Shown piece by piece: positions 39,778 through 50,288 of a stretch of 64,000 bases of DNA (its first letter is position 1; every line of letters begins with the position of its first letter). The notes under the pieces were generated by a model. That model did not search any database and was not told the DNA's origin. It worked only from the letters and a program-made list of their open reading frames with translations. Source of the DNA: Arcobacter sp. CECT 8985 (GTDB lineage Bacteria; Campylobacterota; Campylobacteria; Campylobacterales; Arcobacteraceae); assembly GCF_004116495.1 (NCBI RefSeq), contig NZ_PDKC01000002.1, forward strand, positions 124,001 through 188,000. The letters run 5' to 3'. A program made the position numbers and the translations under genes.

Positions 39778-39940
39778 TTTTCCAACCTACTTAAAAACAA
39801 TATCATCTAAAAACAGCTATAATAAGGCACTTTTAAAAAGTTCTTTCACAACTTATTGTTTTAAAATAATCGTTTGGAAAAACTTCTTTAAAGAACCAAT
39901 TAAAGGGAAAGTGTATTTTAGAAATGCCTAAATCATCTTC
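39778..39940 (+). promoter_or_regulatory. CRISPR leader
   Basis: This 163-base AT-rich gap separates cas2 from the first repeat. It should hold the array promoter and the integration-guiding leader. Polarity is supported by the repeat ending in ATTGAAAT (a type I-B crRNA handle) reading away from this side, and by variant repeats gathering at the far end. A short frame across the region is not a convincing gene. Confidence 0.7.
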
Positions 39941-42900
39941 CTTGAACCAAAACATATAATGTATTGAAATACAGACACTATTCTGAACACAAGATTATTC
40001 ACAACTTCTTGAACCAAAACATATAATGTATTGAAATCAAGTTAATCAAATTGGAGAAATTAACACATTAACTTGAACCAAAACATATAATGTATTGAAA
40101 TATTAGTTATTTCTATACTATTCCTTCCTTTTTTTCCTCTCTTGAACCAAAACATATAATGTATTGAAATCAAGAGCCTACTTATAATCCTCAAATTGAG
40201 GATTACTTGAACCAAAACATATAATGTATTGAAATAATATAATTGAAACAATAAATGCTTTTGTAGAAACTTGAACCAAAACATATAATGTATTGAAATT
40301 TTACTTATTTTAACGCCGATTAACATTTTTTCTCTTGAACCAAAACATATAATGTATTGAAATAGAGAATTTTTAAAAGAAGAAGATTCACAAATTTCTT
40401 GAACCAAAACATATAATGTATTGAAATAAGTGAAGCAGTTCACTTTGTCAACAAGTCGGTAGCTCTTGAACCAAAACATATAATGTATTGAAATAAAGAT
40501 AAAAGATTTGGTAGACCTAAATTAGATATCTTGAACCAAAACATATAATGTATTGAAATCGAAGAAGAATTTGACGGAACAATAGACATTAAACTTGAAC
40601 CAAAACATATAATGTATTGAAATTAGAATGAGCATGAAGCACACCAAAACTTATTAACTTGAACCAAAACATATAATGTATTGAAATTGTCATAAACTAA
40701 GTTATCTTCATAAGTAAACCTATCCTTGAACCAAAACATATAATGTATTGAAATATTATCTACAACTATGTTTTAGAAAATAAGCTACACTTGAACCAAA
40801 ACATATAATGTATTGAAATATTAAAGTAGATTTTGCAATAGATGACAACGACAACTTGAACCAAAACATATAATGTATTGAAATACTCCTAAAGCTCCTG
40901 AGTCAAATAGTGACTATTGGGCTTGAACCAAAACATATAATGTATTGAAATGACATTGTAAACAGAGGATTTCCATATCGAAGATATGCTTGAACCAAAA
41001 CATATAATGTATTGAAATTTAGTTATTTCTATACTATTCCTTCCTTTTTTTCCTCCTTGAACCAAAACATATAATGTATTGAAATTTCAATGTTGTTGTA
41101 AGTTCCACACACAAAACAAGGACTTGAACCAAAACATATAATGTATTGAAATAATATTATTTGTAATGGTGGTACGCACATTCAAACAAATCTTGAACCA
41201 AAACATATAATGTATTGAAATACAGTTGAGTATCAAAATAATATTCCAGAAATTGACTTGAACCAAAACATATAATGTATTGAAATAAAGGTGCTTTAAC
41301 TACTTTAGATGACAAAGAGTATCTTGAACCAAAACATATAATGTATTGAAATAGGAGATACAAAAATAGTAAATGGCTATGAAGATGACTTGAACCAAAA
41401 CATATAATGTATTGAAATGATGAAAAGTCTGCACTTGATTTTTCTTTAATTTCTTGAACCAAAACATATAATGTATTGAAATCCTATAAAAAGTTTTTTT
41501 TATAGAGTCTTTTTTTGTCTTGAACCAAAACATATAATGTATTGAAATTGACTAAAGAAGTTGAAAAAGAACTTAAAAAGCTATTCTTGAACCAAAACAT
41601 ATAATGTATTGAAATCAAAGAAAAAATAAGGATCACTTCGAAAACTTAACTTGAACCAAAACATATAATGTATTGAAATCCTGCATTTGCATAACAAGCA
41701 TAAGAACTATTTGAGCTTGAACCAAAACATATAATGTATTGAAATCTTCAAAAAGATTTTGATAATCTAAAAAAAGCCATTCTTGAACCAAAACATATAA
41801 TGTATTGAAATACCTCTTGATACCTTTTATCGCCCTTTGATTTGATGCTTGAACCAAAACATATAATGTATTGAAATATAGATCAAAGTCTTATGGTGTA
41901 GCAGAAGACATTCTTGAACCAAAACATATAATGTATTGAAATTTTTCTATATTTGCTCTTGTAAAAAGAAATGTTTGCTTGAACCAAAACATATAATGTA
42001 TTGAAATATAATAGAATCAAAATATAAGCAAGGAATGTATGCCTTGAACCAAAACATATAATGTATTGAAATTGTGTATAAACCCAAACATTTAAAGGTT
42101 TAACTTCTCTTGAACCAAAACATATAATGTATTGAAATTAGTATCACTACCTTCCCACTTATGCCCACCACTTTCCTTGAACCAAAACATATAATGTATT
42201 GAAATTTTGTCAAATGGAATATATGCATCTGCTGCATTGGTCCATCTTGAACCAAAACATATAATGTATTGAAATGAAATAAATATTTTTCCGCTATGTC
42301 TCATGTATTCCTTGAACCAAAACATATAATGTATTGAAATCTGTAAAGGCTTTGTGATGTGCTTGTTTTGTAAGCTTGAACCAAAACATATAATGTATTG
42401 AAATAAAACAAAACAGCAGCTATGGAGAGAGTTAAAGTTTCTTGAACCAAAACATATAATGTATTGAAATAAGCTTTTTTGGTTCTTAAGCCTTGCATCA
42501 CATTCTTGAACCCAAACATATAATGTATTGAAATTTATAGGGTACCCCTCGAAACTAGTTTGTGTAAAACTTGAACCAAAACATATAATGTATTGAAATA
42601 ATAGAAGAAGATATACAAGAAATACGCAAAAAGCTTGAACCAAAACATATGATGTATTGAAATGGATTAAAATCTCCTGTGTCAGTATCTTCAATATACT
42701 TGAACCAAAACATATGATGTATTGAAATGATGTTAAAAAAAGAATATGAAATAGATTTTAATTACTTGAACCAAAACATATGATGTATTGAAATACAGAA
42801 GTTTTAAATGATTTAGGCTATGAAATAGCTTGAACCAAAACATATGATGTATTGAAATTTTGAAAAATAGGCATTTGAATATTTTTTTCCATCTTCTTAA

Positions 42901-43055
42901 ACCAAAACATATGATGTATTGAAATTAGTGTTCAAATACAACTTTATCTAGTGTTAGATTTTCCTTGAACCAAAACATATGATGTATTGAAATAGGTGTT
43001 TTTATTAAAGTTACTCTATCACTTCCTTGAACCAAAACATATAATGTATTGAAAT
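39941..43055 (+). CRISPR. CRISPR array, 48 repeats and 47 spacers, type I-B
   Basis: The repeat is 30 bases, starting CTTGAACC and ending ATTGAAAT, with a weak internal ACAT/ATGT dyad. I counted 48 copies: the first at 39941-39970, the last at 43026-43055. Spacers run from 32 to 40 bases, mostly 34-37. Copies are identical up to the repeat at 42505 (one A-to-C change). The six repeats at 42634-42993 carry A-to-G in the centre (CATATGATG); the one at 42896 also has CTTAAACC. The last copy is canonical again. Spacers at 40102-40140 and 41019-41055 share 37 bases. Confidence 0.99.
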
Positions 43056-43160
43056 TTTATTTTTAGTTTTTTTGATGAGTTTATTTATATACTTTAAATA
43101 AAAAGTAAATTAAGAAAAACTTATAATTAAATACTTCAAATAAATTAAACAAAACTTGTT

Positions 43161-43166
43161 TATAAT
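43161..43166 (+). promoter_or_regulatory. Probable -10 box after the CRISPR array
   Basis: TATAAT preceded by AACTTGTT lies 30 bases upstream of the next start, in the AT-rich 140-base stretch after the last repeat. It most likely drives the FTR-rhodanese gene; no other feature is seen in this stretch. Confidence 0.5.
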
Positions 43167-43195
43167 ACGATAAAAAGTATTGTTTAAGGGTAATT

Positions 43196-43942
43196 ATGAT
43201 TAAAAAAATTGATATGAATTCTGAAGAATTTGAAACAGAATTTGAACTTACAAAAAAATATACTGAAGATGTTTTAGATAAATATGGTTTTGTTTTTAAT
43301 CCAAATGAAGAGATAAATGAATCAATTCAGCAAGGTCTGACAAGAAATCAGATGATTTATGGTACAAGATTTTGTCCATGTTTTATGGTTATTGGAAACA
43401 CTTTAGAAGAACAAAGAAAAAATGAAGAAAATAGACTTTGTCCATGTACTCCTGCATTGGAAAATGAGATTCCAAATACAGGTTCATGTCACTGTGGTAT
43501 TTATTGTACTAAAGAATATGCCAATAAATTAAAAAAAGATGAAGAGTTAAAAGAAGTATCTCACTCTCACTCAAGAGGTTTATCAAAGCAAGAGTGTGAA
43601 GAGTTATTAAAAAAAGAGCTTATTGATTCAGATGAGCTTGAATCGCTGCTTGAAGCAAGAGAATTAGGATATGTAGATTTTAATCTTGTTGATAACAGAG
43701 AATGGATGGAGTGGGTAGGTCAAAGAATTAAAGGTGTTGATTATTTAGTTCCTACAACTTCATTTTATCAAAGTTTAGAACAAATAGAAAATCAAAAAGA
43801 TAAACCTACTATTGTTTATTGTCTTAGTGGAAGTAGAAGTGCATATTGTAAAAAAATCATGCAAGATATGGGATTTAAATCAGTAACAAATTTAAATAGT
43901 GGGGTGATGGGATATAAAGGAGAGATGCTATCTGGAGAATAG
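43196..43942 (+). CDS. Ferredoxin-thioredoxin-reductase-like domain fused to a rhodanese domain
   Basis: Residues about 15-110 resemble the catalytic beta chain of ferredoxin:thioredoxin reductase, with CPC (60-62), CPC (82-84) and CHC (98-100), the ligand and redox Cys set, and one more Cys at 104. A His/Ser-rich linker leads to a rhodanese domain (about 145-245) with active-site Cys209 in CLSGSRS. The likely role is iron-sulfur-dependent disulfide reduction combined with sulfur transfer in the cytoplasm. It is transcribed away from the CRISPR array and converges with the response-regulator gene 14 bases from its end. Confidence 0.88.
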   Translation: MIKKIDMNSEEFETEFELTKKYTEDVLDKYGFVFNPNEEINESIQQGLTRNQMIYGTRFCPCFMVIGNTLEEQRKNEENRLCPCTPALENEIPNTGSCHCGIYCTKEYANKLKKDEELKEVSHSHSRGLSKQECEELLKKELIDSDELESLLEARELGYVDFNLVDNREWMEWVGQRIKGVDYLVPTTSFYQSLEQIENQKDKPTIVYCLSGSRSAYCKKIMQDMGFKSVTNLNSGVMGYKGEMLSGE

Positions 43943-43955
43943 ATAGCTTTAAAAT

Positions 43956-44798
43956 TTACATATCCAAAGCTTGATAAATTATATATCCGCTTGCATATAA
44001 ATCATTGTTTTCATAAAGTGGGTATATAATATTATTGAATTTTATCTCTTGGTTATCAGCAGTGATAAAACTCTCTTCAAACTCAATTGGTTCTTTATTT
44101 TTTAAAGATTCAAGCATTTTCTTTTGAATATTTGAAGCATTATTTGTTAAGCTATGTATTTGTTTACCTCTTAAATCTTCAGTTTTGTATTTATAAATAT
44201 TTTTAAATTGATTAGAAATATCTGTGATAATTCCTAAATTATCAAGTTTTATACACGGTATAAAATGTTCAGAAAGAAACATATAAAATTCTAATTTTCT
44301 TTTATTAAAATCAAATTCTTCTTTTAATTGATCATAATCTTTCTTTGTTGTAATCATCTCATTTGCTAAGGCTTTTGTTGTTTTATAAAGATTCTTATTT
44401 TCTCTATATTTTTTTACAGAAGTTAAGATTGAGTTAGTTAAATCTTTTATTTTTACAGGTTTTGTTATATAGCTATCAACATTTAAAGAGATTGCTTTTA
44501 ATAAACTCTCTTCATCTGTATATGCAGTAGTAAAGATAATAGGAATAGTTTTTGATACTTTATGAATCTCTTCTGCCATTTTTAATCCATTCATTTTGGG
44601 CATATTTAAATCCGTTACAATAATATCAAGTTCATCTTTGTATTCATTGAATAAATTAAGACCTTCTTCACCATTAGTTGCAATTAAAGTTTGTTTAAAA
44701 ACTTTTTCAAAAATATTTAAAGTTTGTGTCCTTAAAATATCATCATCTTCTACATATAGTAAAGTTATTGTTTTTAACTCTTTTAAATCGATATTCAT
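43956..44798 (-). CDS. Response regulator with REC and PAS domains
   Basis: The receiver domain (residues 1-125) has LLYVEDDD, the phospho-acceptor Asp in VTDLNMPKMNG, TTAYTDEES and the conserved Lys in ITKPVK. A helical linker leads to a PAS-like domain (about 170-270, CIKLDNLGIITDISNQFK). There is no DNA-binding or GGDEF output, so signalling is presumably by protein contact. No kinase is next to it; the orphan kinase at 23046-25034 is one possible partner by inference only. Confidence 0.88.
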   Translation of the reverse strand: MNIDLKELKTITLLYVEDDDILRTQTLNIFEKVFKQTLIATNGEEGLNLFNEYKDELDIIVTDLNMPKMNGLKMAEEIHKVSKTIPIIFTTAYTDEESLLKAISLNVDSYITKPVKIKDLTNSILTSVKKYRENKNLYKTTKALANEMITTKKDYDQLKEEFDFNKRKLEFYMFLSEHFIPCIKLDNLGIITDISNQFKNIYKYKTEDLRGKQIHSLTNNASNIQKKMLESLKNKEPIEFEESFITADNQEIKFNNIIYPLYENNDLYASGYIIYQALDM

Positions 44799-44823
44799 TA
44801 ATCTCCCACTTTTAATTATTTTT

Positions 44824-45858
44824 TTATATTATATCGGAACTATACTTTTTTAAAAGTTGAACAATTGATATAAAAAATGTTACCATTGCTGGACCAATAA
44901 TCATTCCCCAAAATCCAAAAGTCGAAAGTCCTGCTACTATTGAGAAAAATATTAATAATTCATTTATTTTTGTTGGTGTTTTTACTATTCTTTGATTTAT
45001 ATATTTTATAATAATTGGCTTAATAAATGTATCTGCAATAATTGAAATTACAATAATTGAATAACTAATTATTACAAGAGCATCATATAAATTACCTTTT
45101 ATGATTTCATAAATACCCAATGGCAACCACATAAGTAAACCTCCAACAACAGGAACTAAAGAAGCAAAGCCATATAAAACTCCTAATAAAAAGCCATTAT
45201 ATCCATATAGAGATATAAAAAATCCAAATAACATACCTTCTAATATAGCTGTTATTAATATTGAGTATAAAACTATACTCATTACATTTGTTGATTCATA
45301 AAAAAGTGTATTTGCATCTTCTTTTTTTAAAGGAAGAATATCTTTTACATAATGAGAAATATTTGTTCCATATAATGTAAAGAAAAAATAAAATACTAAT
45401 ATTAATATCATATCCATCATAAATGAAGCTGAATTTTTTCCTAAATATGCACCAATAGAAAGCATATCTTTAATACTCTCTGCTATGTCAAATTTATCAA
45501 GTAATAAACTTAATTGCTGTTTTATAAAGTCATATTTATTTGGAATATTCATTATCCAGTTTTCAATTTCTTTATAGTTTTTTATTATAGCTTGTTGATC
45601 TAGTTGATTAAGATAGTTTGCAAAAGAAAATATACAATACATCACTGGAACAAAAAATATTACAGCCAATAAAATAGTCATTATTATTGAGCTTAATGTT
45701 TCACTTTTTAGTTTGTTTGTAAGTGAAATATCCAATGTATTTGTAGCTACAGTTAATAATAATGCAACAAAAATTGCTTTTAGAAAAGGATTAAATAGTT
45801 GTATTAAGAAAAATAAAACTGCAATTCCTATTGCAATTAAAAAATGTTGTGGTTTCAA
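44824..45858 (-). CDS. AI-2E/PerM family permease
   Basis: This is a 344-residue inner-membrane protein with about seven to eight hydrophobic helices. It has the conserved cytoplasmic loop and C-terminal segment of the AI-2E transporter (UPF0118) family, including [13 protein letters not shown] and [12 protein letters not shown]. Family members export or exchange small molecules or ions; the substrate here is unknown. Its start overlaps the stop of ruvB by four bases, so it is translated with it. Confidence 0.88.
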   Translation of the reverse strand: MKPQHFLIAIGIAVLFFLIQLFNPFLKAIFVALLLTVATNTLDISLTNKLKSETLSSIIMTILLAVIFFVPVMYCIFSFANYLNQLDQQAIIKNYKEIENWIMNIPNKYDFIKQQLSLLLDKFDIAESIKDMLSIGAYLGKNSASFMMDMILILVFYFFFTLYGTNISHYVKDILPLKKEDANTLFYESTNVMSIVLYSILITAILEGMLFGFFISLYGYNGFLLGVLYGFASLVPVVGGLLMWLPLGIYEIIKGNLYDALVIISYSIIVISIIADTFIKPIIIKYINQRIVKTPTKINELLIFFSIVAGLSTFGFWGMIIGPAMVTFFISIVQLLKKYSSDII

Positions 45859-46880
45859 AATAATGTTCCTTTTGTAGCATCATCATCAGTTGGGTATGAT
45901 AATCTAAACATTTCATATGTTTTTATACTTGCAACTCTTCCTCTTGCTGTTCTTTCAATAAATCCATTTGCTAATAAGTATGGTTCAATTGCATCTTCAA
46001 TTGTTCCTTCATCTTCACTAAGTGCAGCAGCAATAGTTGATAATCCCATTGGCTTACCTTTATTTGAAACTAGAAGTTCTAGAAGATTAATATCCATTTC
46101 ATCAAAACCACTATCATTTACTCCAAGTTCATCTAATGCATATTTACATCTACTTCTTATAATTGTTTGCTCATTTTCTACTTCTGCAAAGTCTCTTACT
46201 CTTCTTAGTAATCTTAAAGCTACCCTTGGAGTTCCTCTACTTCTTCTTGAAATCTCTAATGCAGCATCATCTTCACAAGTTTTATTTAGTTTTTCTGCTG
46301 CAATTTTTATAATTTTTGCTAACTCTTCATTTGTATAAAACTGCATTCTAAAGTGCATACCAAATCTTTCTCTTAAAGGATTTGATAACATACCAGCTCT
46401 TGTAGTTGCACCAATTAGTGTAAACCTTGGCAAATCAATTTTTACAGTTTGAGCTGCTGGCCCTGAACCTATTATAATATCAAGTCTATAATCTTCCATT
46501 GCAGGATATAAAATCTCTTCAACTGCTGGGCTTAATCTATGAATTTCATCAATAAATAAAATATCACCTTCTTCAAGATTAGTTAAAATTGCAGCCAAGT
46601 CTCCACTTTTTTCTATCATTGGTCCAGCAGTGATTTTTATATTTGAATTCATCTCATTTGAAATAAGGTAAGATAGGGTAGTTTTACCTAATCCAGGAGG
46701 TCCATAAAAAAGAATATGATCTAAAGCTTCTTCTCTTTTTCTTGAAGCTTCAATAAATACTTTTAGGTTCTTTTTTATTTTTTCTTGTCCAATATAATCA
46801 TCCCAAGAAGAGGGTCTTAAATTTACTTCGCTTTTGTCCTCTTCAAAAGATACTTGTTCTACTTCGACTAATCTTTCCAT
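45855..46880 (-). CDS. ruvB: Holliday junction helicase motor RuvB
   Basis: RuvB drives branch migration with RuvA. The AAA+ core shows [16 protein letters not shown], the P-loop [10 protein letters not shown] near residue 60, [12 protein letters not shown], the sensor [10 protein letters not shown], and the winged-helix end with [14 protein letters not shown]. Length (341) is normal. It sits in a minus-strand run with panB upstream and the permease downstream; ruvA is not in the window. Confidence 0.97.
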   Translation of the reverse strand: MERLVEVEQVSFEEDKSEVNLRPSSWDDYIGQEKIKKNLKVFIEASRKREEALDHILFYGPPGLGKTTLSYLISNEMNSNIKITAGPMIEKSGDLAAILTNLEEGDILFIDEIHRLSPAVEEILYPAMEDYRLDIIIGSGPAAQTVKIDLPRFTLIGATTRAGMLSNPLRERFGMHFRMQFYTNEELAKIIKIAAEKLNKTCEDDAALEISRRSRGTPRVALRLLRRVRDFAEVENEQTIIRSRCKYALDELGVNDSGFDEMDINLLELLVSNKGKPMGLSTIAAALSEDEGTIEDAIEPYLLANGFIERTARGRVASIKTYEMFRLSYPTDDDATKGTLF

Positions 46881-46883
46881 TTT

Positions 46884-47693
46884 TTAATACTCTTCCTCTT
46901 TACTTGGAAAAGATGCATTTTGAACATCATTTCTATATTGATTTACTGCTTGTTTTACTAAGTTTGCACCATCTAAGTATCGTCTTACAAATTTTGGTTT
47001 AAACTCATCAAAGAAACCTAACATATCAGACCAAACTAGAACTTGGCCATCTGTTACATTTCCTGCACCAATTCCAATAACTGGAACATCTACGCATTTA
47101 GTTATTTTTTGTGCTACATTACTTAATACACCTTCAACAACAATACAAAATGCACCTGCATTTTCAATGGCAATTGCATCTTTTATTAGTTGTTCTTCAT
47201 CCTCTTTTGTTTTTCCTCTTACTTTATATCCACCTTCACTTCTTACATATTGAGGCATTAAACCAATATGTCCAACTACTGCAATTGAGTTAGATGTTAG
47301 GTGTTTAACTATATGTGCTTTATCTTCTCCACCTTCAACTTTAACTGCTGAAGCGTTAGTTTGTTGATAAATTTTTATTGCATTTTCTAAAGCTTGTTCT
47401 TTTGTATTATAAGTTCCAAAAGGCATGTCTGTAATTACAAATGCTTGTGGTGCACCAGTACAAACTGCATTTGTATGATAAATCATTTGTTCTAGTGTTG
47501 CAGATAAAGTATCATTTTTTCCTGCAAAACTCATATTTAGACTATCTCCTACTAATATAAAATCAGCTATATCTTTAAACAGATTTGAAAATAGTGCATC
47601 ATATGCCGTTATCATCGTAAGTTTCTTACTATTTTTTGATTTTTTGATTTTTGTTATTGTCATTTTTTCAAAGTCATTTTTTATTATACTCAT
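46884..47693 (-). CDS. panB: Ketopantoate hydroxymethyltransferase PanB
   Basis: PanB makes ketopantoate from alpha-ketoisovalerate and a folate one-carbon unit, the first step to pantothenate and CoA. Motifs include MITAYDALFSNLF, LVGDSLNM, TDMPFGTY, VKVEGGED, GHIGLMPQ and GIGAGNVTDGQVLVWSD. Length (269) is normal. It is transcribed away from trpA and starts a minus-strand unit with ruvB, with three bases between. Confidence 0.96.
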   Translation of the reverse strand: MSIIKNDFEKMTITKIKKSKNSKKLTMITAYDALFSNLFKDIADFILVGDSLNMSFAGKNDTLSATLEQMIYHTNAVCTGAPQAFVITDMPFGTYNTKEQALENAIKIYQQTNASAVKVEGGEDKAHIVKHLTSNSIAVVGHIGLMPQYVRSEGGYKVRGKTKEDEEQLIKDAIAIENAGAFCIVVEGVLSNVAQKITKCVDVPVIGIGAGNVTDGQVLVWSDMLGFFDEFKPKFVRRYLDGANLVKQAVNQYRNDVQNASFPSKEEEY

Positions 47694-47798
47694 AAAATAT
47701 CTTCCTTAAAATAAACTATTTTTTAATTTTTATTAATCTGTTATCTTGTTATTTTATGTTACTATTATAACTAAAATAGTTAAATATAGGATTTTATT

Positions 47799-48539
47799 TT
47801 GAAAAAACTTGTAGGTTATATAACAGCTAGTTACCCTGAAAATAGCTTTACAGTCGATTTAGCATTAAGCATGAAAGAAGCTGGAGTTGATACATTAGAA
47901 TTAGGAATTCCATTTTCAGATCCAGTTGCTGATGGACCAGTTATTGAAAAAGCGAATTTGCTAGCATTGAAAAATGGCTTTTCTTTAGAAGATTTATTTG
48001 ATGTATCTTCTAAAATTGCACCACAAATGGATACATTGTGGATGGGATATTTAAACCCATTTTTTCACTATGGAATGGAAAAATTTTTTAAAAAAGCAAA
48101 AGAGTTTAATATCCAAGGTGAAATAATTCCTGATTTACCATTTGGTGAAGCTCAAAAGTATAAAGAGTTAGCAAAAAAATATGAACAATCTATTATAAGT
48201 TTTGTTGCTCCAACTCACTCAAAAGAAAGAATTGAAAAAGTTGTAAAAGATTCTGAAAAATTTATTTATATGGTTGCTTATGCTGGGATAACAGGAAGTG
48301 GTAAAAATGAAGATTTATCAAATATTATAAAAACTGTAAAACAGTATTCAAATACACCTTTATATATTGGCTTTGGAGTTGATGAAAAAAGTTGTAAAGA
48401 AAAAGCCGTTGGAGTTGATGGAGTTATAGTAGGAAGTGCTTTTGTTAAGCATATAATTGATGATTCGTTATCTAATAATGAAAAAATTGATAAAATAACT
48501 AAAATAGCAAAAGAAATAAAAGAGAAAATCAACGAGTAA
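47799..48539 (+). CDS. trpA: Tryptophan synthase alpha subunit TrpA
   Basis: TrpA cleaves indole-glycerol phosphate and passes indole to TrpB. The TIM-barrel motifs are clear: LELGIPFSDPVADGPVIEKA with the catalytic Glu and Asp, MGYLNPFFHYG, and the phosphate loop GFGVDEK...GVDGVIVGSAFV. Length (246) is slightly short. The start is TTG with TATAGGAT upstream. trpB and the rest of the pathway are elsewhere. It is followed two bases later by bpt. Confidence 0.95.
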   Translation: MKKLVGYITASYPENSFTVDLALSMKEAGVDTLELGIPFSDPVADGPVIEKANLLALKNGFSLEDLFDVSSKIAPQMDTLWMGYLNPFFHYGMEKFFKKAKEFNIQGEIIPDLPFGEAQKYKELAKKYEQSIISFVAPTHSKERIEKVVKDSEKFIYMVAYAGITGSGKNEDLSNIIKTVKQYSNTPLYIGFGVDEKSCKEKAVGVDGVIVGSAFVKHIIDDSLSNNEKIDKITKIAKEIKEKINE

Positions 48540-48541
48540 TT

Positions 48542-49279
48542 ATGCATATATTAAATGAAGATTTAGAGTTTGTAGAAGAGAATAGACAGTGCTCATATTT
48601 TGATGATGAAATATCAGATATGAGATATAGATATATGAACCACTGCAGTGTAGAAGAGTATCAAAATATGCTTGAACATGGGTGGAGAAGATTTGGGAAA
48701 ATGCATTTTGTTCCAGAGTGTGCAAATTGTACAAAATGTATAAGTATGAGAATTGATGCTAAAAATTATAAATTTTCAAAATCTGAAAAAAGAGTAATTA
48801 GTAAAAATAAAGATACAAAATTATATATACAAACTCCAAGTATTACAAAAGATCATTTAAATTTATATGATAAATATCATAAATATATGCATGATAAAAA
48901 GCAGTGGCCTTATCAACCAATAACACCTGATGATTATGTAAGATCATATGTTCAAGGAAAAGATAAGTTCACAAAAGAGTTTTTATATTTTAGAGATGAA
49001 AAACTAATAGCAGTTGCTTTAGTTGATATTTTACCAAAGTCAATTTCAGCTATTTATTGTTTTTATGACCATGATTATGAAAATTTATCTTTAGGTAAAT
49101 TTTCTATATTAGCACAAATTAAAATTGCAAAAGAGTTAGATATTCCTTATATTTATTTAGGTTATTGGATAAAAGATCATTTTTCCATGGGATATAAAGA
49201 ATTATATAAACCATTTGAAATACTAACAAATCGAGCTTCATTAAAAGAAGATACAATTTGGAAAAAATATGAGCTATAA
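48542..49279 (+). CDS. bpt: Aspartate/glutamate leucyltransferase Bpt (ATE family)
   Basis: Bpt adds Leu to proteins starting with Asp or Glu, producing a ClpS-recognised N-degron. The N-terminal Cys-containing part (QCSYF, then VPECANCTKCISMRIDA) and the C-terminal ATE domain (YFRDEKLIAVALVDILP, SAIYCFYDHD, and YLGYWIKDHFSMGYKELYKP) match the family. Length (245) is normal. It works with the Aat and ClpS/ClpA products encoded at 25699-30502. It overlaps the next small gene by 11 bases. Confidence 0.93.
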   Translation: MHILNEDLEFVEENRQCSYFDDEISDMRYRYMNHCSVEEYQNMLEHGWRRFGKMHFVPECANCTKCISMRIDAKNYKFSKSEKRVISKNKDTKLYIQTPSITKDHLNLYDKYHKYMHDKKQWPYQPITPDDYVRSYVQGKDKFTKEFLYFRDEKLIAVALVDILPKSISAIYCFYDHDYENLSLGKFSILAQIKIAKELDIPYIYLGYWIKDHFSMGYKELYKPFEILTNRASLKEDTIWKKYEL

Positions 49280-49481
49280 TATAGTTTCAATAATCTCTAT
49301 TGTGATTACAACTGTAATTGCATTATTAATAAGTCATTATTTAAGTTTGGTCTTTTTTGAAGATACAAATAATTTAAGAAAAGTTGTTCAATTAATAATT
49401 GCAGTAGTTATATTAACTACATTTTACGCACCCATTAAATATATTTTATTAAAATATATGAATATAAATGATAAGGAATAG
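49269..49481 (+). CDS. Small two-helix membrane protein, unknown
   Basis: A 70-residue protein with hydrophobic helices at about 5-29 and 38-61 and a short acidic end (NINDKE). It overlaps bpt by 11 bases, suggesting translational coupling. I do not recognise the family, and nothing in the sequence assigns a role. Confidence 0.72.
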   Translation: MSYNIVSIISIVITTVIALLISHYLSLVFFEDTNNLRKVVQLIIAVVILTTFYAPIKYILLKYMNINDKE

Positions 49482-49484
49482 TCT

Positions 49485-49814
49485 ATGAAAAAGCTAGTTT
49501 TACTTATGTTTTTAATTTTTACTTACACTTTTGCACAAGAAGAGAAACAAGAGCATGTTGATTGTGTTATTCTTGAAGATGAAAATTCTATAATTTGCAA
49601 ATATCTACAAACAAGAGTAGATTATGAAAAAAAAGTTATATTTGAGTGGATTGACCCTGATAATGAAATATCAAGAAAAAGGGAGATGATTATTCCCCCT
49701 GAACATGGCTCTATTTATGATTTTAGATATAAAGACGGAAGAAAAAAAGGTGAGTGGATATTTAAAGTAATCGATGGTAAGAAAACTTACCAAACAAAAT
49801 TTGAAATAAAATGA
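49485..49814 (+). CDS. Small secreted protein, unknown
   Basis: A 109-residue protein with a clear signal peptide (KLVLLMFLIFTYTFA followed by QEE). The mature part is short and polar, with two Cys (in HVDCVIL and SIICKYL) that might form a disulfide, and beta-type segments rich in Lys and Glu. It follows the small membrane gene by three bases, so it belongs to the trpA-bpt unit by spacing. The family is not recognised. Confidence 0.75.
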   Translation: MKKLVLLMFLIFTYTFAQEEKQEHVDCVILEDENSIICKYLQTRVDYEKKVIFEWIDPDNEISRKREMIIPPEHGSIYDFRYKDGRKKGEWIFKVIDGKKTYQTKFEIK

Positions 49815-50231
49815 TTATATTTTTTTCAAATTTTTGTTTAAATTCATAACTAAATCAATACCTTTTTTATCTAATATTTGTTTCATATCTTTACTTCTGT
49901 CATCTGAAGTTTTATTTAAATTTATAAGGTTTGTTAAATAATCTTCTATTTGATTCATAAGTTTTTTATCTTCTAATAAAAGTATTGTTTTTGCACTATA
50001 CTCTTTTATGGATCTAGTATTTTCATCTTTTAAATTGTTTAAATCTATAGATAGTATCTCTTGTGATAATTTTGAAAATGCTTCTAATTTTGTTGTTCTT
50101 AGCCATTTTTTTTGATCATTTTTATTGTTAACTTTTGTTGTTATAAATGTATCAACTACTTTTGTTGCAATTGCACCAACTAGTGCATTTCTAGCAACTT
50201 GACTTGCTAAAGCTAAACTAATATTTAACAT
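49815..50231 (-). CDS. Helical protein of unknown function
   Basis: A 138-residue, mostly helical protein with a hydrophobic N-terminal stretch (LALASQVARNALVGAIATKVV) and a charged remainder rich in Lys, Asp and Leu. I start it at ATG 50231, because AAGGAG is correctly spaced for it; a GTG two codons earlier overlaps that ribosome site. It converges with the preceding gene with no gap. It faces the iron-response island across a 135-base gap, and may share regulation through the Fur box there. Confidence 0.7.
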   Translation of the reverse strand: MLNISLALASQVARNALVGAIATKVVDTFITTKVNNKNDQKKWLRTTKLEAFSKLSQEILSIDLNNLKDENTRSIKEYSAKTILLLEDKKLMNQIEDYLTNLINLNKTSDDRSKDMKQILDKKGIDLVMNLNKNLKKI

Positions 50232-50288
50232 ATTCACTCCTTAAATATATAAAATTCTATACTTAATAAACTTAATATTATATTAAAA

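Noticed and set aside
40060-42694. Several minus-strand frames with repeated HYMFWFK or NTLYVLVQ segments
   Set aside because: They are translations of the CRISPR repeat in three frames; the period is the repeat plus spacer, and there are no ribosome sites.
43056-43195. Possible RNA gene or second array in the 140 bases after the last repeat
   Set aside because: Only AT-rich sequence and a -10 box are visible; no repeat or structured RNA is seen.
45844-46338. 164-residue + strand frame opposite ruvB
   Set aside because: It is Ser/Leu-rich shadow coding of the ruvB strand; ruvB motifs are complete.
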